The notes under the pieces were generated by a model, which was given only the letters and a program-made list of their open reading frames with translations, was not told the origin of the DNA and ran no database searches. Shown here in pieces: positions 9,560 through 19,023 of a stretch of DNA of 64,000 nt; position 1 is the first letter of the stretch; every line of letters starts with the position of its first letter. The position numbers were made by a program, and so were the translations under genes. The DNA comes from Pseudomonas fluorescens (GTDB lineage: Bacteria > Pseudomonadota > Gammaproteobacteria > Pseudomonadales > Pseudomonadaceae): assembly GCF_005938625.1 (NCBI RefSeq), contig NZ_VCNJ01000018.1, positions 1 to 64,000 on the forward strand. Direction: 5' to 3'.

Positions 9560-9584
9560 TGGTGCGGGACTGCTACAACCCGCA
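9559..9584 (-). terminator. Hairpin after amaA
   Basis: GTGCGGG / CCCGCAC inverted repeat inside a wider CCTGTAA...TTACAGG pairing, about 60 bases past the amaA stop. No long T run follows, so it is a probable but weak terminator. Confidence 0.45.
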
Positions 9585-9642
9585 CCATTACAGGCTAGTC
9601 GCTACATCGAAAAGCGCCGCTTCCGGCAACATATTTCAACAC

Positions 9643-10926
9643 TCAAATCACAATGCGCAGGCACTGGCCCGCGTGATACAGCGAGAATCCGGCCTCGTAC
9701 AGGCAACTGCGCAAGCCCACACCCGCCAAGGGCTGCATCGGTGCGAAAGGAATCGGCAAAGCATGAGGATCGCCGTTACACAGGTAGTCGGCGAAGGCTT
9801 TGCCGACCACGGTGCCAGTAGTGACGCCACGGCCGTTGTAACCGGTGACGGCCACCAGACCCGGTGCCGGCTCGAACAGGCGCATGAGGTGATCAGGCGT
9901 GAATGCGATGCGCCCGGTCCAAGTGCATTCCCACTCGACCGGTTTCAGATTGGGGAAGTAATGCTGCTGCACGCGGTCGGCCCAAGCCTTGAGAAACCAC
10001 GTCGGTTTCTGATTGCCATTGCCCAGGCTGCCGAGCAACAAGCGCCCTTCTTTGTCACGGCGGATGCTGCTCAATACTTGGCGTGTATCCCACGATCCCT
10101 GCCCGCCCGGGAGGATTTCCTGGGCGGCGTCTTCGCTTAGCGGCACCGAAGCGACCTGATAGTAATAACCGGGGAAGAAGTTGCGCTTGAGTTCGGTCCA
10201 GTCGCCTTCGGTGTAGGCGTTGGAGGCGATGACCACTTGTTCGGCCAATACTGAACCGTGCTCGGTCTGCACTGACCAGTTCGAGCCCTGACGCTCAAGC
10301 CGAGTGACCGGCGAATGATCGAACATTTGCCCACCGAGACCGCTTACCGCATTGGCCAGCCCGGTGACATACGCCATCGGATTGAGCGTACCGGCGCGGC
10401 GATCGAGCAAAGCCGCAGCGATCTTTTGCGTGCCGGTGGCTTGTTCGCAAGCCTTGCCGGTCAGCAGTTCGACCGGCGCACCACGGCGTTTCCATTGTTG
10501 TTCACGACTGCGCAGATCCGCCTCGCCCTTGGCGTTGTGCGCCATGTGCAACGTGCCTTCGCGGCGTAACTGGCAATCGATGTTGTACTTGTCCACAAGG
10601 CTGAACACCAGTGCCGGCGCGGCCCCGAGCATGCGGTTGAGCTGGCTGCCAACCGCCTCGCCGAAACCGGCCTCGATCTCGTCCGGCGGGATCCACATGC
10701 CGGCATTGACCAGCCCGACGTTGCGCCCCGAACCGCCGTGACCGGCGCGATGAGCCTCCAGCACACAGACGCTTTTGCCTTTTTCCAACAGATGCAGCGC
10801 CGCCGCCAATCCGGTGAACCCGGCGCCGATCACACAGACATCGACTTTGACTTCGCCCTTCAGCGCGGTGTTATCCGGCCTTTGCGGCGTAAGCTTTTCC
10901 CACAGACATTCTTCGCGTAACGGCAT
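9643..10926 (-). CDS. amaA: FAD-dependent L-pipecolate oxidase AmaA
   Basis: A 427-residue DAO-family flavoenzyme with N-terminal dinucleotide motif VIGAGFTGLAAALHLLEKG followed by CVLEA, and the late GYNGRGVTTGTVVGKAFAD segment that closes the FAD site. The ATG at 10926 has AGGAG seven bases upstream; a TTG two codons earlier is less likely. In pseudomonads this gene next to amaB and a LysR gene is amaA, which oxidises L-pipecolate to piperideine-6-carboxylate in lysine degradation. The identification rests mainly on that neighbourhood; a related amine oxidase (PuuB-like) is the alternative. Confidence 0.8.
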   Translation of the reverse strand: MPLREECLWEKLTPQRPDNTALKGEVKVDVCVIGAGFTGLAAALHLLEKGKSVCVLEAHRAGHGGSGRNVGLVNAGMWIPPDEIEAGFGEAVGSQLNRMLGAAPALVFSLVDKYNIDCQLRREGTLHMAHNAKGEADLRSREQQWKRRGAPVELLTGKACEQATGTQKIAAALLDRRAGTLNPMAYVTGLANAVSGLGGQMFDHSPVTRLERQGSNWSVQTEHGSVLAEQVVIASNAYTEGDWTELKRNFFPGYYYQVASVPLSEDAAQEILPGGQGSWDTRQVLSSIRRDKEGRLLLGSLGNGNQKPTWFLKAWADRVQQHYFPNLKPVEWECTWTGRIAFTPDHLMRLFEPAPGLVAVTGYNGRGVTTGTVVGKAFADYLCNGDPHALPIPFAPMQPLAGVGLRSCLYEAGFSLYHAGQCLRIVI

Positions 10927-10941
10927 TGCCAAGCTCCTGTC

Positions 10942-11016
10942 GGAGCAGCTGCAAGCTTTGAGCTACAAGCAGCAAGCCGATCTGCTTGTAGCTTGGGGCT
11001 TGAAGCTCGCTGCTGC
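10942..11016. repeat. Palindromic intergenic repeat between amaB and amaA
   Basis: AGCTTGCAGC/CAAGCAG-type short blocks are arranged as inverted repeats (GAGCTACAAGCAG against CTGCTTGTAGCTT). This is a different repeat family from the REP pairs in the window. It could modulate amaA expression relative to amaB. Confidence 0.6.
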
Positions 11017-12507
11017 TTAATCGAATGTGATGCCCTGCGCCAGCGGCAACTCTAACGAGTAGTTCACGGTGTTGGTTTGACGGCGCATGTAAGCGCGCCA
11101 TGCGTCGGAACCCGACTCACGACCACCACCGGTTTCTTTCTCGCCACCAAACGCGCCACCAATTTCCGCACCGCTCGGGCCGATGTTGACGTTGGCGATG
11201 CCGCAGTCGCTGCCGACCGCCGACATGAACTGCTCGGCTTCGCGCACATCCGTGGTGAAGATGCACGACGACAGGCCTTGTGGCACAGCGTTGTTCAGGC
11301 GCAGCGCTTCCTGGAAGTCGCTGTAACCGACCACGTACAGAATCGGTGCGAAGGTTTCGCTGCAGACCACGTCACTCTGCTCCGGCATTTCAACGATGGC
11401 CGGCGACACGTAATAGGCGTTAGGGAACTGATCTTCGAGCTGGCGCTTGCCACCAAACACCCGACCGCCCTCGCTCAACGCCTGCTCCAGCGCGTCCTGC
11501 ATGTTTTCGAAGCTGTGTTTGTCGATCAGCGGGCCGACCAGATTGCCTTCCAGCGGGTTACCGATACGCACTTTCGAGTACGCGGCTTTGAGGCGGGTGA
11601 CGATTTCTTCTTTGACCGACTCATGGGCGATCAAACGGCGCAAGGTGGTGCAACGCTGTCCGGCAGTGCCGACGGCGCTGAACAGAATTGCACGTACCGC
11701 CATGTCGAGATCGGCACTTGGGCCGAGGATCATCGCGTTGTTGCCGCCCAGTTCCAGAATGCTGCGAGCAAAACGAGCGGCAACCTTCGGCGCCACTTCA
11801 CGACCCATACGTGTGCTGCCAGTGGCGCTGATCAGCGCGACACGCGGGTCATCGACCAGCGCTTCGCCTGCGTCGCGACCACCAATAATCACCTGGCAAA
11901 GATTCGCTGGGGCGTCGGTGAAATTCTTCACTACACGATCAAACAGTGCCTGACAGGCCAACGCGGTCAGCGGGGTTTTCTCTGACGGTTTCCACACCAC
12001 CGGGTTGCCGCAGACCAGCGCCAGCGTGGTGTTCCACGCCCACACTGCGACCGGGAAATTGAACGCGCTGATGACCCCGACCACGCCCAGCGGATGCCAG
12101 GTTTCGCGCATGTGGTGGCCCGGACGCTCGGAAGCGATGGTCAAACCGTACAGCTGACGGGACAGACCCACGGCGAAGTCGCAGATGTCGATCATCTCCT
12201 GCACTTCACCGAGACCTTCCTGAGTAATCTTGCCGGCCTCCCAGGAAACCAGTTCGCCGAGGTCGGCTTTGTATTCACGCAACACTTCACCAAACTGACG
12301 CACCAGTTCGCCACGACGCGGGGCTGGCACCTTGCGCCACTGCTCGAACGCATGATCTGCGCGACTGATGTGCTGCTCGACTTCGGCCGGGCCTTCCCAG
12401 TTCACGGCGGCGATGCGGCTGCCGTCGATCGGCGAATGCACCGGCACTTTGCCGTTCTGGTAAAGGGCCGGGTTCACACCAAGACGATCAAGCAATGCGG
12501 CAACCAT
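11017..12507 (-). CDS. amaB: L-piperideine-6-carboxylate / aminoadipate-semialdehyde dehydrogenase AmaB
   Basis: A 496-residue ALDH7-type aldehyde dehydrogenase. It has the ISAFNFPVAVWAWN substrate/NAD segment, the general base Glu in LELGGNNA, and the catalytic Cys in GTAGQRCTT. This ALDH7 variant, close to antiquitin, oxidises 2-aminoadipate 6-semialdehyde (open form of piperideine-6-carboxylate) to 2-aminoadipate with NAD+. It acts after AmaA on the D-lysine/pipecolate route. A GAGGAG site sits six bases before the ATG. It is divergent from the LysR gene, which probably regulates it. Confidence 0.9.
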   Translation of the reverse strand: MVAALLDRLGVNPALYQNGKVPVHSPIDGSRIAAVNWEGPAEVEQHISRADHAFEQWRKVPAPRRGELVRQFGEVLREYKADLGELVSWEAGKITQEGLGEVQEMIDICDFAVGLSRQLYGLTIASERPGHHMRETWHPLGVVGVISAFNFPVAVWAWNTTLALVCGNPVVWKPSEKTPLTALACQALFDRVVKNFTDAPANLCQVIIGGRDAGEALVDDPRVALISATGSTRMGREVAPKVAARFARSILELGGNNAMILGPSADLDMAVRAILFSAVGTAGQRCTTLRRLIAHESVKEEIVTRLKAAYSKVRIGNPLEGNLVGPLIDKHSFENMQDALEQALSEGGRVFGGKRQLEDQFPNAYYVSPAIVEMPEQSDVVCSETFAPILYVVGYSDFQEALRLNNAVPQGLSSCIFTTDVREAEQFMSAVGSDCGIANVNIGPSGAEIGGAFGGEKETGGGRESGSDAWRAYMRRQTNTVNYSLELPLAQGITFD

Positions 12508-12669
12508 GGGTCACTCCTCAAGCAAAAAACTGAATGTGTGCGGGCGCTTTTTCGCGACCGGGCAGGCCTTTAGTTGTAGCGTCACAATGGCGAGGCAACA
12601 AACGACCTTTACGCGAGATATCATTCCGTTTATTCATGCAGCGCTAGAAAGACAAGAAAAGGATCGGCC
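12508..12669. promoter_or_regulatory. Divergent amaB / lysR control region
   Basis: A 162-base intergenic stretch between two divergent starts holds both promoters. It becomes A/T-rich towards the LysR start (GATATCATTCCGTTTATTC). LysR-type operators are expected here, but no single T-N11-A site can be picked with confidence. Confidence 0.4.
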
Positions 12670-13566
12670 ATGCTGAACAAACGCCACTTGCCCTCGTTCA
12701 CTGCATTGCAGTGCTTCGAAGCCGTGACCCGGCACTTGAGCTTCACCCGCGCCGCCGAGGAACTGAACCTGACCCAGAGCGCGGTGAGCAAGCAGGTCGC
12801 GCAGTTGGAAGAACTGTTGCAGCATTTGTTGTTCCGCCGCGTACGTCGGCGTTTACAAATGACCCCGGCCGGGGATTTGTACTTGGTCGAAGTACGAAAA
12901 ATTCTCTCGCAAGTGGAGATGTCGACGCATTACCTGCGTTCCTACGGCGGCGAAACTGAAGTCCTGCGCGTGTCTACACCATCGACATTCGGCGCGCGCT
13001 GGCTGGTGCCGCGCCTGAAAGGCTGGCGGCTGCGCCATCCGTCGATTCATCTGGATTTGTGCAACGAGCAGGAAGCGGATGATCTGCTGCAAGGGCGCAG
13101 TGATCTGGCGTTTTATTTCGGTCAGGGCTCACGGCCGGGCACGGAGTGCCTGAAGTTGTTCGGCGAAGAACTGGTGCCCGTCTGTGCGCCTGGCAGCCTG
13201 CCGGACACACCGTTTACTGACCCGACGCAACTTACCGATCTGGTGCTGCTGCAAAATGCCTCGCGCCCACAAGCCTGGCACGACTGGTTCGACAGTCAGG
13301 GTTACCAGACCGAACACAGCTATCACGGGCCGCGTTTCGAAACCTTTTATATGTGCATTCGTGCCGCGCAGGTCGGCTGCGGTGTGGCGCTGTTGCCGCG
13401 GTTTCTGGTGGAAGAGGAATTGGCCGACGGCAAACTGGTCATTCCCTTTGAGCATGCCATGCCCAGTACCGACGCTTATTACCTGGCGTACCCGGAGCAT
13501 GCGGCGGAAGTGCCGAAGGTGCGCGACTTCGTCAAATGGATGCTGGAGCAGATCGACAATCCCTGA
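12670..13566 (+). CDS. LysR-family transcriptional regulator (GcvA-like), linked to amaB
   Basis: This 298-residue protein has an N-terminal winged HTH (LPSFTALQCFEAV..., then AAEELNLTQSAVSKQVAQLE) and a two-lobe effector domain starting near residue 93 (VLRVSTPSTFGARWLVPRL). The LPSFTALQCFEAV opening and the LTQSAVSKQV recognition helix are GcvA-subfamily features. AAAAGGA precedes the ATG. Its divergent position next to amaB suggests control of the amaBA lysine genes by a pathway intermediate; that role is inferred. Confidence 0.9.
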   Translation: MLNKRHLPSFTALQCFEAVTRHLSFTRAAEELNLTQSAVSKQVAQLEELLQHLLFRRVRRRLQMTPAGDLYLVEVRKILSQVEMSTHYLRSYGGETEVLRVSTPSTFGARWLVPRLKGWRLRHPSIHLDLCNEQEADDLLQGRSDLAFYFGQGSRPGTECLKLFGEELVPVCAPGSLPDTPFTDPTQLTDLVLLQNASRPQAWHDWFDSQGYQTEHSYHGPRFETFYMCIRAAQVGCGVALLPRFLVEEELADGKLVIPFEHAMPSTDAYYLAYPEHAAEVPKVRDFVKWMLEQIDNP

Positions 13567-13577
13567 TCGATCTCCCC

Positions 13578-13650
13578 GTAGGAGCTGTCGAGTGCAACGA
13601 GGCTGCGATCTTTTGATCTTAAAAGGCCGACATCAAAAGATCGCAGCCTG
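13578..13650. repeat. REP inverted pair (GTAGGAGCTGTCG variant)
   Basis: Inverted GCTGCGATCTTTTGAT arms lie between the convergent LysR and HTH-regulator genes. The outer right arm is degenerate. Same family as 3945-4021. Confidence 0.75.
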
Positions 13651-13662
13651 CTATGGGTTCTG

Positions 13663-14472
13663 TCAGGCGATAACAAACAGGCCCTCAACAACCTGAGCCT
13701 GAGCCAGACGCGCGCGCAGATCGTCATCGATAGCGCAATCATCAGGCTTGTACAACCGAACGCGTCGATAGGCATCGACGCGATTGATTTCCTGTCCCAG
13801 ATATTCCCAGACAACCCTTGAGCACGCTGGAGCACGATGATCCGCCGCTGAAACCCCTATTTTCAAACCATTGAGCCGTGTAATACAGCTTTTAAAACTT
13901 GGGATGAGAATGGTCTGGCTGATTTCGTTGGAGGTAAGCGACTCATAGTCGATGAAAAACAAGCGATCACGCAGGTAATAAGCAACACCCAGATATTGAT
14001 ACCGTTCAAAATCTTCCCCCGCCCCGGCTATCTGTAAGCGCTCGTTTCTCTCGTAGACGACGTCATCCCCCTCCCCCCGCACATGCACGAGCGAACACAG
14101 AATGGAGCCGGGGTCAGTCATTGCGTGGTAATACTCGTAGTAATAACCGATGTGGGCTTTCAGTTCCGCTGAGGACTTCTGACGCAGATGCTCATGCATT
14201 ATCTGTGGCGCAGTTACCTCGCCCAAGGCTGGGTTCTTACGGGCTTTCACGCCAATCAGGTTGATGAATTGCTCCGTTGGAAGTCCAATCTCAAACTCCT
14301 CCACACCAAAGAAGTCGCAGATTCGTTTGAGATTAAAAGGTGTCGGAACGCTTTTCCCACAAAGGTACTTATTGAATTGCCCACGATTAATGCGAACTTT
14401 CCTACAAACCTCCGCGACAGATCGGTAGTGACTACACAGCAGTCTCAAGTTTGCCGGAAGAAACTCACACAT
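13663..14472 (-). CDS. HTH (XRE-like) regulator with large C-terminal domain
   Basis: A 269-residue protein from the ATG at 14472 (an in-frame TTG five codons earlier is possible). Residues ~5-60 form a Cro/CI-like HTH (LCSHYRSVAEVCRKVRIN, then FNKYLCGKSVPTPFNLKRI). The ~200-residue remainder is soluble, with no recognised motif; it ends DDLRARLAQAQVVEGLFVIA. It is divergent from the amino-acid symporter gene, so it may sense and control that transport. Base composition is lower in GC than the flanks, suggesting the pair arrived together. Confidence 0.7.
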   Translation of the reverse strand: MCEFLPANLRLLCSHYRSVAEVCRKVRINRGQFNKYLCGKSVPTPFNLKRICDFFGVEEFEIGLPTEQFINLIGVKARKNPALGEVTAPQIMHEHLRQKSSAELKAHIGYYYEYYHAMTDPGSILCSLVHVRGEGDDVVYERNERLQIAGAGEDFERYQYLGVAYYLRDRLFFIDYESLTSNEISQTILIPSFKSCITRLNGLKIGVSAADHRAPACSRVVWEYLGQEINRVDAYRRVRLYKPDDCAIDDDLRARLAQAQVVEGLFVIA

Positions 14473-14646
14473 ACAGTAATCCAACAAAAATCAAGAAGAG
14501 GCAACCATAGCAGCAACTCGCATCACTTTTAAGCAACTTGCGAAATTGCGCCGGATGAAATATGGCTGGATATTACGACATCTGAAAGCCTTCAGGACTG
14601 ACGACACCATTAATTCGCCAGCACTCTATATAGCAAGGAGCTTTGA

Positions 14647-16113
14647 ATGCTAGACGTCATCAACGATTTTTTGTCGGGCAAGGTATTAATACCTTTAGTT
14701 CTTGGATTGGGAAGCTATTTCACTATCCGATCGGGATTTGTCCAGATTAGATATTTCCGCCACATGTTCGGTGTTTTACACGGAAGTTGGCGCGCAGGCA
14801 GCCATCAATTGAGTTCATTTCAGGCACTCACACTCAGTCTTGCCGGACGCGTGGGCACCGGCAATATCGTTGGGGTCGGGATTGCCGTCAGCATGGGTGG
14901 GCCCGGCGCCGTATTCTGGATGTGGATGACCGCACTTTTGGGTATGTCAAGCAGCCTCTTCGAATGCACGCTGGGCCAGCTCTATAAACGCAACGACGAA
15001 AACGGTCTCTATCGAGGGGGTCCGTGTTGGTACATCCAGCACGGTCTGGGCAAACGCTGGCTCGGGATAATAGCGGCTGTATTAATGCTGGTGACCTTCG
15101 GCTTTGCAATCAATGGTCTCGAGTCCCATGCAGTATCTCACTCGCTAAAGGATGCGTTTGGTCTGCCACCCATGTGGTCAGGACTCGCACTTTCCTTGAT
15201 GCTGGGAGTCGTCTTCATCGGCGGGATAAAGCGCATAGCAGCAGTAGCCGACCTTTTGGTTCCTATCAAGGTCCTCGCCTATATCGGCGTAACGGGCTAC
15301 GTGTTGATTCTGCAGTTCGATCAAGTTCCGACAATGCTGGTCACCATTGTCAAAAACGCCCTCGGCCTGGATGAGGCGCTTGGCGGTCTGATTGGCAGTG
15401 CAATCATCATGGGGGTCAGACGCGGAGTATTTTCCAACGAAGCAGGTCTGGGAAGTGCTCCCAACGTTGCGTCAGTAGCGACGGTCAGTCATCCGGTTGC
15501 ACAGGGCGTCGTACAAGCACTGAGTGTTTTCATCGATACATTCGTGATCTGCACATGCACTGCACTAATGATTTTATTATCCGGTTTCTACACTCCGGGC
15601 CTTGAAGGTGACGGTATCGCTCTGGCACAAAACTCGCTGGCAGCCGTTGTAGGAGAATGGGGGCGGATGTTTATCAGCGTGGTGCTTGCGTTGTTTGTAT
15701 TCACGGCGATGCTTTACAACTATTACTTGGGAGAAAACAGTTTGCGCTTCATGTTTGACGAACCTCGCAAAGTGCTGATTCTCTATCGCGCGCTGGTGTT
15801 GACTCTAGTGTTCTGGGGATCGGTCGAAGATCTTTCCACTGTTTTGGCTTTTGCAGATATCACCATGACGTTACTGGCACTCGTCAACCTGATAACGATG
15901 GCCTTGCTTTTCAAGATATGCCTGCGCATCTTGCGTGATTACGATGACCAACGCCGCGCTGGAGTCGAGACACCCATTTTCGATTCAAAATTATTTCTTG
16001 ATCTGGATCTTGATCCTGTGGCGTGGCCACCGCTAGCTTGCCGCTCAAGCACAATGAAACTTGGCGAGTCCTCTGACTCCCCGGAAATCAGCAAACAGAT
16101 TGCTCAGGCATAG
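14647..16113 (+). CDS. AGCS-family sodium:alanine/glycine symporter
   Basis: A 488-residue inner-membrane protein with about 11 segments. Family motifs include FQALTLSLAGRVGTGNIVGV (cation site region), GGPGAVFWMWMTALLGM, ECTLGQLYK, and GVRRGVFSNEAGLGSAPNVAS. It should import alanine, glycine or a related amino acid with Na+ or H+. A clear AAGGAG lies just before the ATG. It is preceded by an A/T-rich intergenic region (about 40% GC in 14461-14580) shared with the divergent HTH regulator. Confidence 0.9.
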   Translation: MLDVINDFLSGKVLIPLVLGLGSYFTIRSGFVQIRYFRHMFGVLHGSWRAGSHQLSSFQALTLSLAGRVGTGNIVGVGIAVSMGGPGAVFWMWMTALLGMSSSLFECTLGQLYKRNDENGLYRGGPCWYIQHGLGKRWLGIIAAVLMLVTFGFAINGLESHAVSHSLKDAFGLPPMWSGLALSLMLGVVFIGGIKRIAAVADLLVPIKVLAYIGVTGYVLILQFDQVPTMLVTIVKNALGLDEALGGLIGSAIIMGVRRGVFSNEAGLGSAPNVASVATVSHPVAQGVVQALSVFIDTFVICTCTALMILLSGFYTPGLEGDGIALAQNSLAAVVGEWGRMFISVVLALFVFTAMLYNYYLGENSLRFMFDEPRKVLILYRALVLTLVFWGSVEDLSTVLAFADITMTLLALVNLITMALLFKICLRILRDYDDQRRAGVETPIFDSKLFLDLDLDPVAWPPLACRSSTMKLGESSDSPEISKQIAQA

Positions 16114-16123
16114 ATAGAACAGA

Positions 16124-16156
16124 TGCAGAGCCATTAAACCAGGTAATGGCTCTGCA
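16124..16156 (+). terminator. Hairpin after the symporter gene
   Basis: GCAGAGCCATTA (16125-16136) pairs perfectly with TAATGGCTCTGC (16144-16155), with a 7-nt loop. It starts about 10 bases past the stop. There is no T run, so it may terminate weakly or simply stabilise the mRNA end. Confidence 0.55.
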
Positions 16157-16247
16157 GAAGGCAAACCAAAAAACCCAATCTTCAAACTAAAACAATATTA
16201 GATTCCTCGATCTGTCACGTCTAAAACAACCTGAAGGAGCTTATCCC

Positions 16248-16517
16248 ATGAATCGATTTCATCCGCTCAAAGCAAACGCAACTAATATCCCCACCTTCTT
16301 TATAGACTCGCACGCCGCACCTGATCAGTTATTTGAAGACGCCTGCTTCAGAATCCGCGCCGCGGCCAGTCTCTTGGAGACTTTCACATCAGTCACCATT
16401 AAAGGCACCAACGACTCCGACTTCTATCGCCTGATACTTCCTGCCTATGTATTACTTCAGGATGGCGTTGATACGCTGGAACAGATCTCCTTCAAAGGAA
16501 GTTTCATCCATGTATAA
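16248..16517 (+). CDS. Small hypothetical protein (89 aa), DUF3077/DUF6124-like
   Basis: AAGGAG precedes the ATG. The 89-residue product is soluble with a predicted helix pair: LFEDACFRIRAAASLLETFT, then LILPAYVLLQDGVDTLEQIS. The pattern (short acidic lead, then A-rich helix with SLL) recalls the small DUF3077/DUF6124 proteins common in pseudomonads, but the match is by eye only. GC content is about 50% in the line examined (16261-16320). The next small ORF overlaps its end by 8 bp. Confidence 0.5.
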   Translation: MNRFHPLKANATNIPTFFIDSHAAPDQLFEDACFRIRAAASLLETFTSVTIKGTNDSDFYRLILPAYVLLQDGVDTLEQISFKGSFIHV

Positions 16518-16764
16518 AATTGCCACCAACGAAATGATAAGAGCTGCCATGATTAAAGCAGTTGAAACCAAGCTGATACCAAGACACTCTCTGCTCGCCG
16601 AGTATATAAAGAGCTGGGACTGTCTTGAACAAGTGCTTCAAGCCGCACTTGAGGTACAACCGAAAATGAACAATTTTTGCGGGCTAAGGTGTATGGCCTC
16701 AGCGGATCTTTCACCTGAAATCAAAAAAGCACTGGCAATCCCCACCGCTGATATGCGCCACTAG
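16510..16764 (+). CDS. Small hypothetical protein (84 aa)
   Basis: The ATG at 16510 has AAGGAAG ten bases upstream; the frame is open 63 bases further but without a ribosome site. The product, [19 protein letters not shown]..., is helical, with a central [13 protein letters not shown] helix and two Cys near GLRCMAS. It is not recognised. Its 8-bp overlap with the preceding ORF suggests coupled translation of the pair. Possibly lost or gained together with the symporter region. Confidence 0.45.
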   Translation: MYKIATNEMIRAAMIKAVETKLIPRHSLLAEYIKSWDCLEQVLQAALEVQPKMNNFCGLRCMASADLSPEIKKALAIPTADMRH

Positions 16765-16814
16765 CGCCATTGATTGAGACCGCGCACAGGCGCGGCGCAC
16801 CTGGAGACCCCGTT

Positions 16815-18038
16815 ATGAGCGAGAGTGTGTTTGCCGATCGCATCGTGCAGAACCTGCTCGACACCGACTTCTACAAACTGACGATGATGCAGGCGGTGCT
16901 GCACAACTACCCCAACGTCGAAGTCGAATGGGAGTTCCGTTGCCGTAACAGCGAGGATCTGCGCCCGTATCTGGCCGAGATCCGTTTTCAGATCGAGCGG
17001 CTGGCCGAGCTGAGCCTGAGCGCCGATCAACTGAGTTTTCTTGAGCGCATCAGCTTCCTCAAACCGGACTTCCTGCGTTTCCTCGGGCTGTTCCGCTTCA
17101 ACCTGCGCTATGTGCACACCGGTATCGAAAACGGCGAGTTGTTCATCCGTCTGCGCGGGCCGTGGCTGCATGTAATCCTCTACGAAGTGCCATTGCTGGC
17201 CATCGTCAGCGAAGTGCGCAACCGCTATCGCTACCGCGAAACCGTGCTCGAACAGGCGCGGGAACAGCTCTATCGCAAGTTCGACTGGCTGACCGCCAAT
17301 GCCTCAGCCGATGAGTTGTCGCAACTGCAAGTCGCCGATTTCGGCACCCGTCGACGCTTTTCGTATGGCGTGCAGGCTGAAGTGGTGAATGTACTCAAAC
17401 ACGACTTCCCCGGGCGCTTCGTCGGCACCAGCAACGTGCACCTGTCGCGGGAACTGGACATGAAGCCGCTGGGCACCATGGCCCACGAATGGATCATGGC
17501 CCATCAGCAGCTCGGTCCACGGCTGATCGACAGCCAGATCGCCGCGCTCGATTGCTGGGTCCGCGAGTATCGTGGCTTGCTCGGGATTGCGCTCACCGAT
17601 TGCATCACCACCGATGCCTTCCTAGGCGATTTCGACCTGTTTTTCGCCAAGCTTTTCGACGGTCTGCGCCACGACTCTGGCGACCCTGTGGTGTGGGGCG
17701 AAAAATGCATCGCTCACTATCACAAGCTCGGCATCGACCCGATGAGCAAGACCCTGGTGTTCTCCGACAGCCTGACCCTGCCCAAGTCGCTGGAGATCTT
17801 CCGCGCGCTGCACGGTCGGATCAACGTCAGCTTCGGCATCGGCACCAACCTCACCTGTGACATTCCGGGTGTCGAACCGATGAGCATCGTGCTTAAAATG
17901 ACTGCCTGCAACGGCCAACCGGTGGCGAAGATCTCCGACGAGCCAGGCAAGTCCCACTGCAAAGACCCGAATTTCGTCGCCTACTTGCGACACGTGTTCC
18001 AGGTTCCTGCCGATTCCCGTCTATCTAGCAAGGAGTGA
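16815..18038 (+). CDS. pncB: Nicotinate phosphoribosyltransferase
   Basis: A 407-residue NAPRTase (E. coli PncB is 400). It opens with [17 protein letters not shown] and has the [23 protein letters not shown] segment with the phosphorylatable His region, and [14 protein letters not shown] near the PRPP site. It converts nicotinate plus PRPP to nicotinate mononucleotide, with ATP hydrolysis, in NAD salvage. GGAG at 16803 sets the ATG at 16815. nadE follows four bases after the stop, so the two form an NAD operon. Confidence 0.96.
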   Translation: MSESVFADRIVQNLLDTDFYKLTMMQAVLHNYPNVEVEWEFRCRNSEDLRPYLAEIRFQIERLAELSLSADQLSFLERISFLKPDFLRFLGLFRFNLRYVHTGIENGELFIRLRGPWLHVILYEVPLLAIVSEVRNRYRYRETVLEQAREQLYRKFDWLTANASADELSQLQVADFGTRRRFSYGVQAEVVNVLKHDFPGRFVGTSNVHLSRELDMKPLGTMAHEWIMAHQQLGPRLIDSQIAALDCWVREYRGLLGIALTDCITTDAFLGDFDLFFAKLFDGLRHDSGDPVVWGEKCIAHYHKLGIDPMSKTLVFSDSLTLPKSLEIFRALHGRINVSFGIGTNLTCDIPGVEPMSIVLKMTACNGQPVAKISDEPGKSHCKDPNFVAYLRHVFQVPADSRLSSKE

Positions 18039-18042
18039 ATTC

Positions 18043-18870
18043 ATGCAAGCCGTACAGCGTGAGATTGCTGAGCAGCTCAAGGTGCAACCGCCGTTCGCCG
18101 ACTACCAGGCCCTGCAGGCCGAAGTCGCCCGACGCATTGCCTTTATTCAGGATTGCCTGGTCAATTCCGGGCTCAAGACGCTGGTGCTGGGCATCAGCGG
18201 TGGTGTCGACTCGCTGACCGCCGGCCTGTTGGCCCAGCGCGCGATGCGTGAGCTGCGCGACCAGACCGGCGACAACAGCTACAAATTCATCGCCGTGCGC
18301 CTGCCGTACGAAACCCAGTTCGATGAACACGATGCCCAGGCCTCGGTGGATTTCATCGCTCCGGATGAGCGCCACACGGTCAACATCGGCCCGGCGGTGA
18401 AATCGCTGGCCAGTGAAGTGGCGGCTTTTGAGGGCAAGCACGCCGTGTCGGTGGACTTCGTGCTGGGCAATACCAAGGCGCGGATGCGCATGGTCGCCCA
18501 GTACACCATCGCCGGCGCCGCGCACGGGCTGGTGATCGGCACTGATCATGCAGCGGAAGCGGTGATGGGGTTCTTCACCAAGTTTGGTGACGGCGCTTGT
18601 GATCTGGCACCGCTCAGCGGTCTGGTGAAGAATCAGGTGCGGGCGATTGCACGCAGCTTTGGCGCGCCGGAGTCGTTGGTCGAGAAAGTGCCGACGGCGG
18701 ACCTTGAGGATCTGTCGCCGGGCAAACCCGACGAAGCGTCCCATGGCGTGACGTACGCCGAGATTGACGCGTTCCTGCACGGTGAGCCGGTGCGTCAGGA
18801 AGCGTTCGACATTATCGTCGCGACTTACAACAAGACCCATCACAAGCGCGTGATGCCATTCGCCCCGTGA
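18043..18870 (+). CDS. nadE: NH3-dependent NAD+ synthetase
   Basis: A 275-residue enzyme of the short, ammonia-using class (no glutaminase domain). The N-type ATP pyrophosphatase P-loop is [12 protein letters not shown]. Later segments [20 protein letters not shown] and [15 protein letters not shown] are family hallmarks. It adenylates and amidates deamido-NAD to NAD, completing the path begun by PncB. AAGGAG overlaps the pncB stop, so translation is probably coupled. Confidence 0.96.
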   Translation: MQAVQREIAEQLKVQPPFADYQALQAEVARRIAFIQDCLVNSGLKTLVLGISGGVDSLTAGLLAQRAMRELRDQTGDNSYKFIAVRLPYETQFDEHDAQASVDFIAPDERHTVNIGPAVKSLASEVAAFEGKHAVSVDFVLGNTKARMRMVAQYTIAGAAHGLVIGTDHAAEAVMGFFTKFGDGACDLAPLSGLVKNQVRAIARSFGAPESLVEKVPTADLEDLSPGKPDEASHGVTYAEIDAFLHGEPVRQEAFDIIVATYNKTHHKRVMPFAP

Positions 18871-18884
18871 GTTGAAAGCCCCCT

Positions 18885-18974
18885 GTAGGAGCTGTCGAGT
18901 GAAACGAGGCTGCGATCTTTTGATCTGGCTTTGAAGATCAAGAGCAAAAGATCGCAGCCTTCGGCAGCTCCTAC
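18885..18974. repeat. REP inverted pair (GTAGGAGCTGTCG family)
   Basis: Inverted arms with the GCTGCGATCTTTTGAT core lie between convergent nadE and azu, just before their shared terminator. Confidence 0.8.
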
Positions 18975-18981
18975 AGAAAAC

Positions 18982-19010
18982 AAAAAAGCGTCCCGAGAGA
19001 CGCTTTTTTT
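18982..19010. terminator. Bidirectional terminator between nadE and azu
   Basis: GCGTC / GACGC stem flanked by A6 on the left and T7 on the right, so it can end transcripts from both convergent genes. Confidence 0.85.
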
Positions 19011-19023
19011 ATGCCTGACTCAA

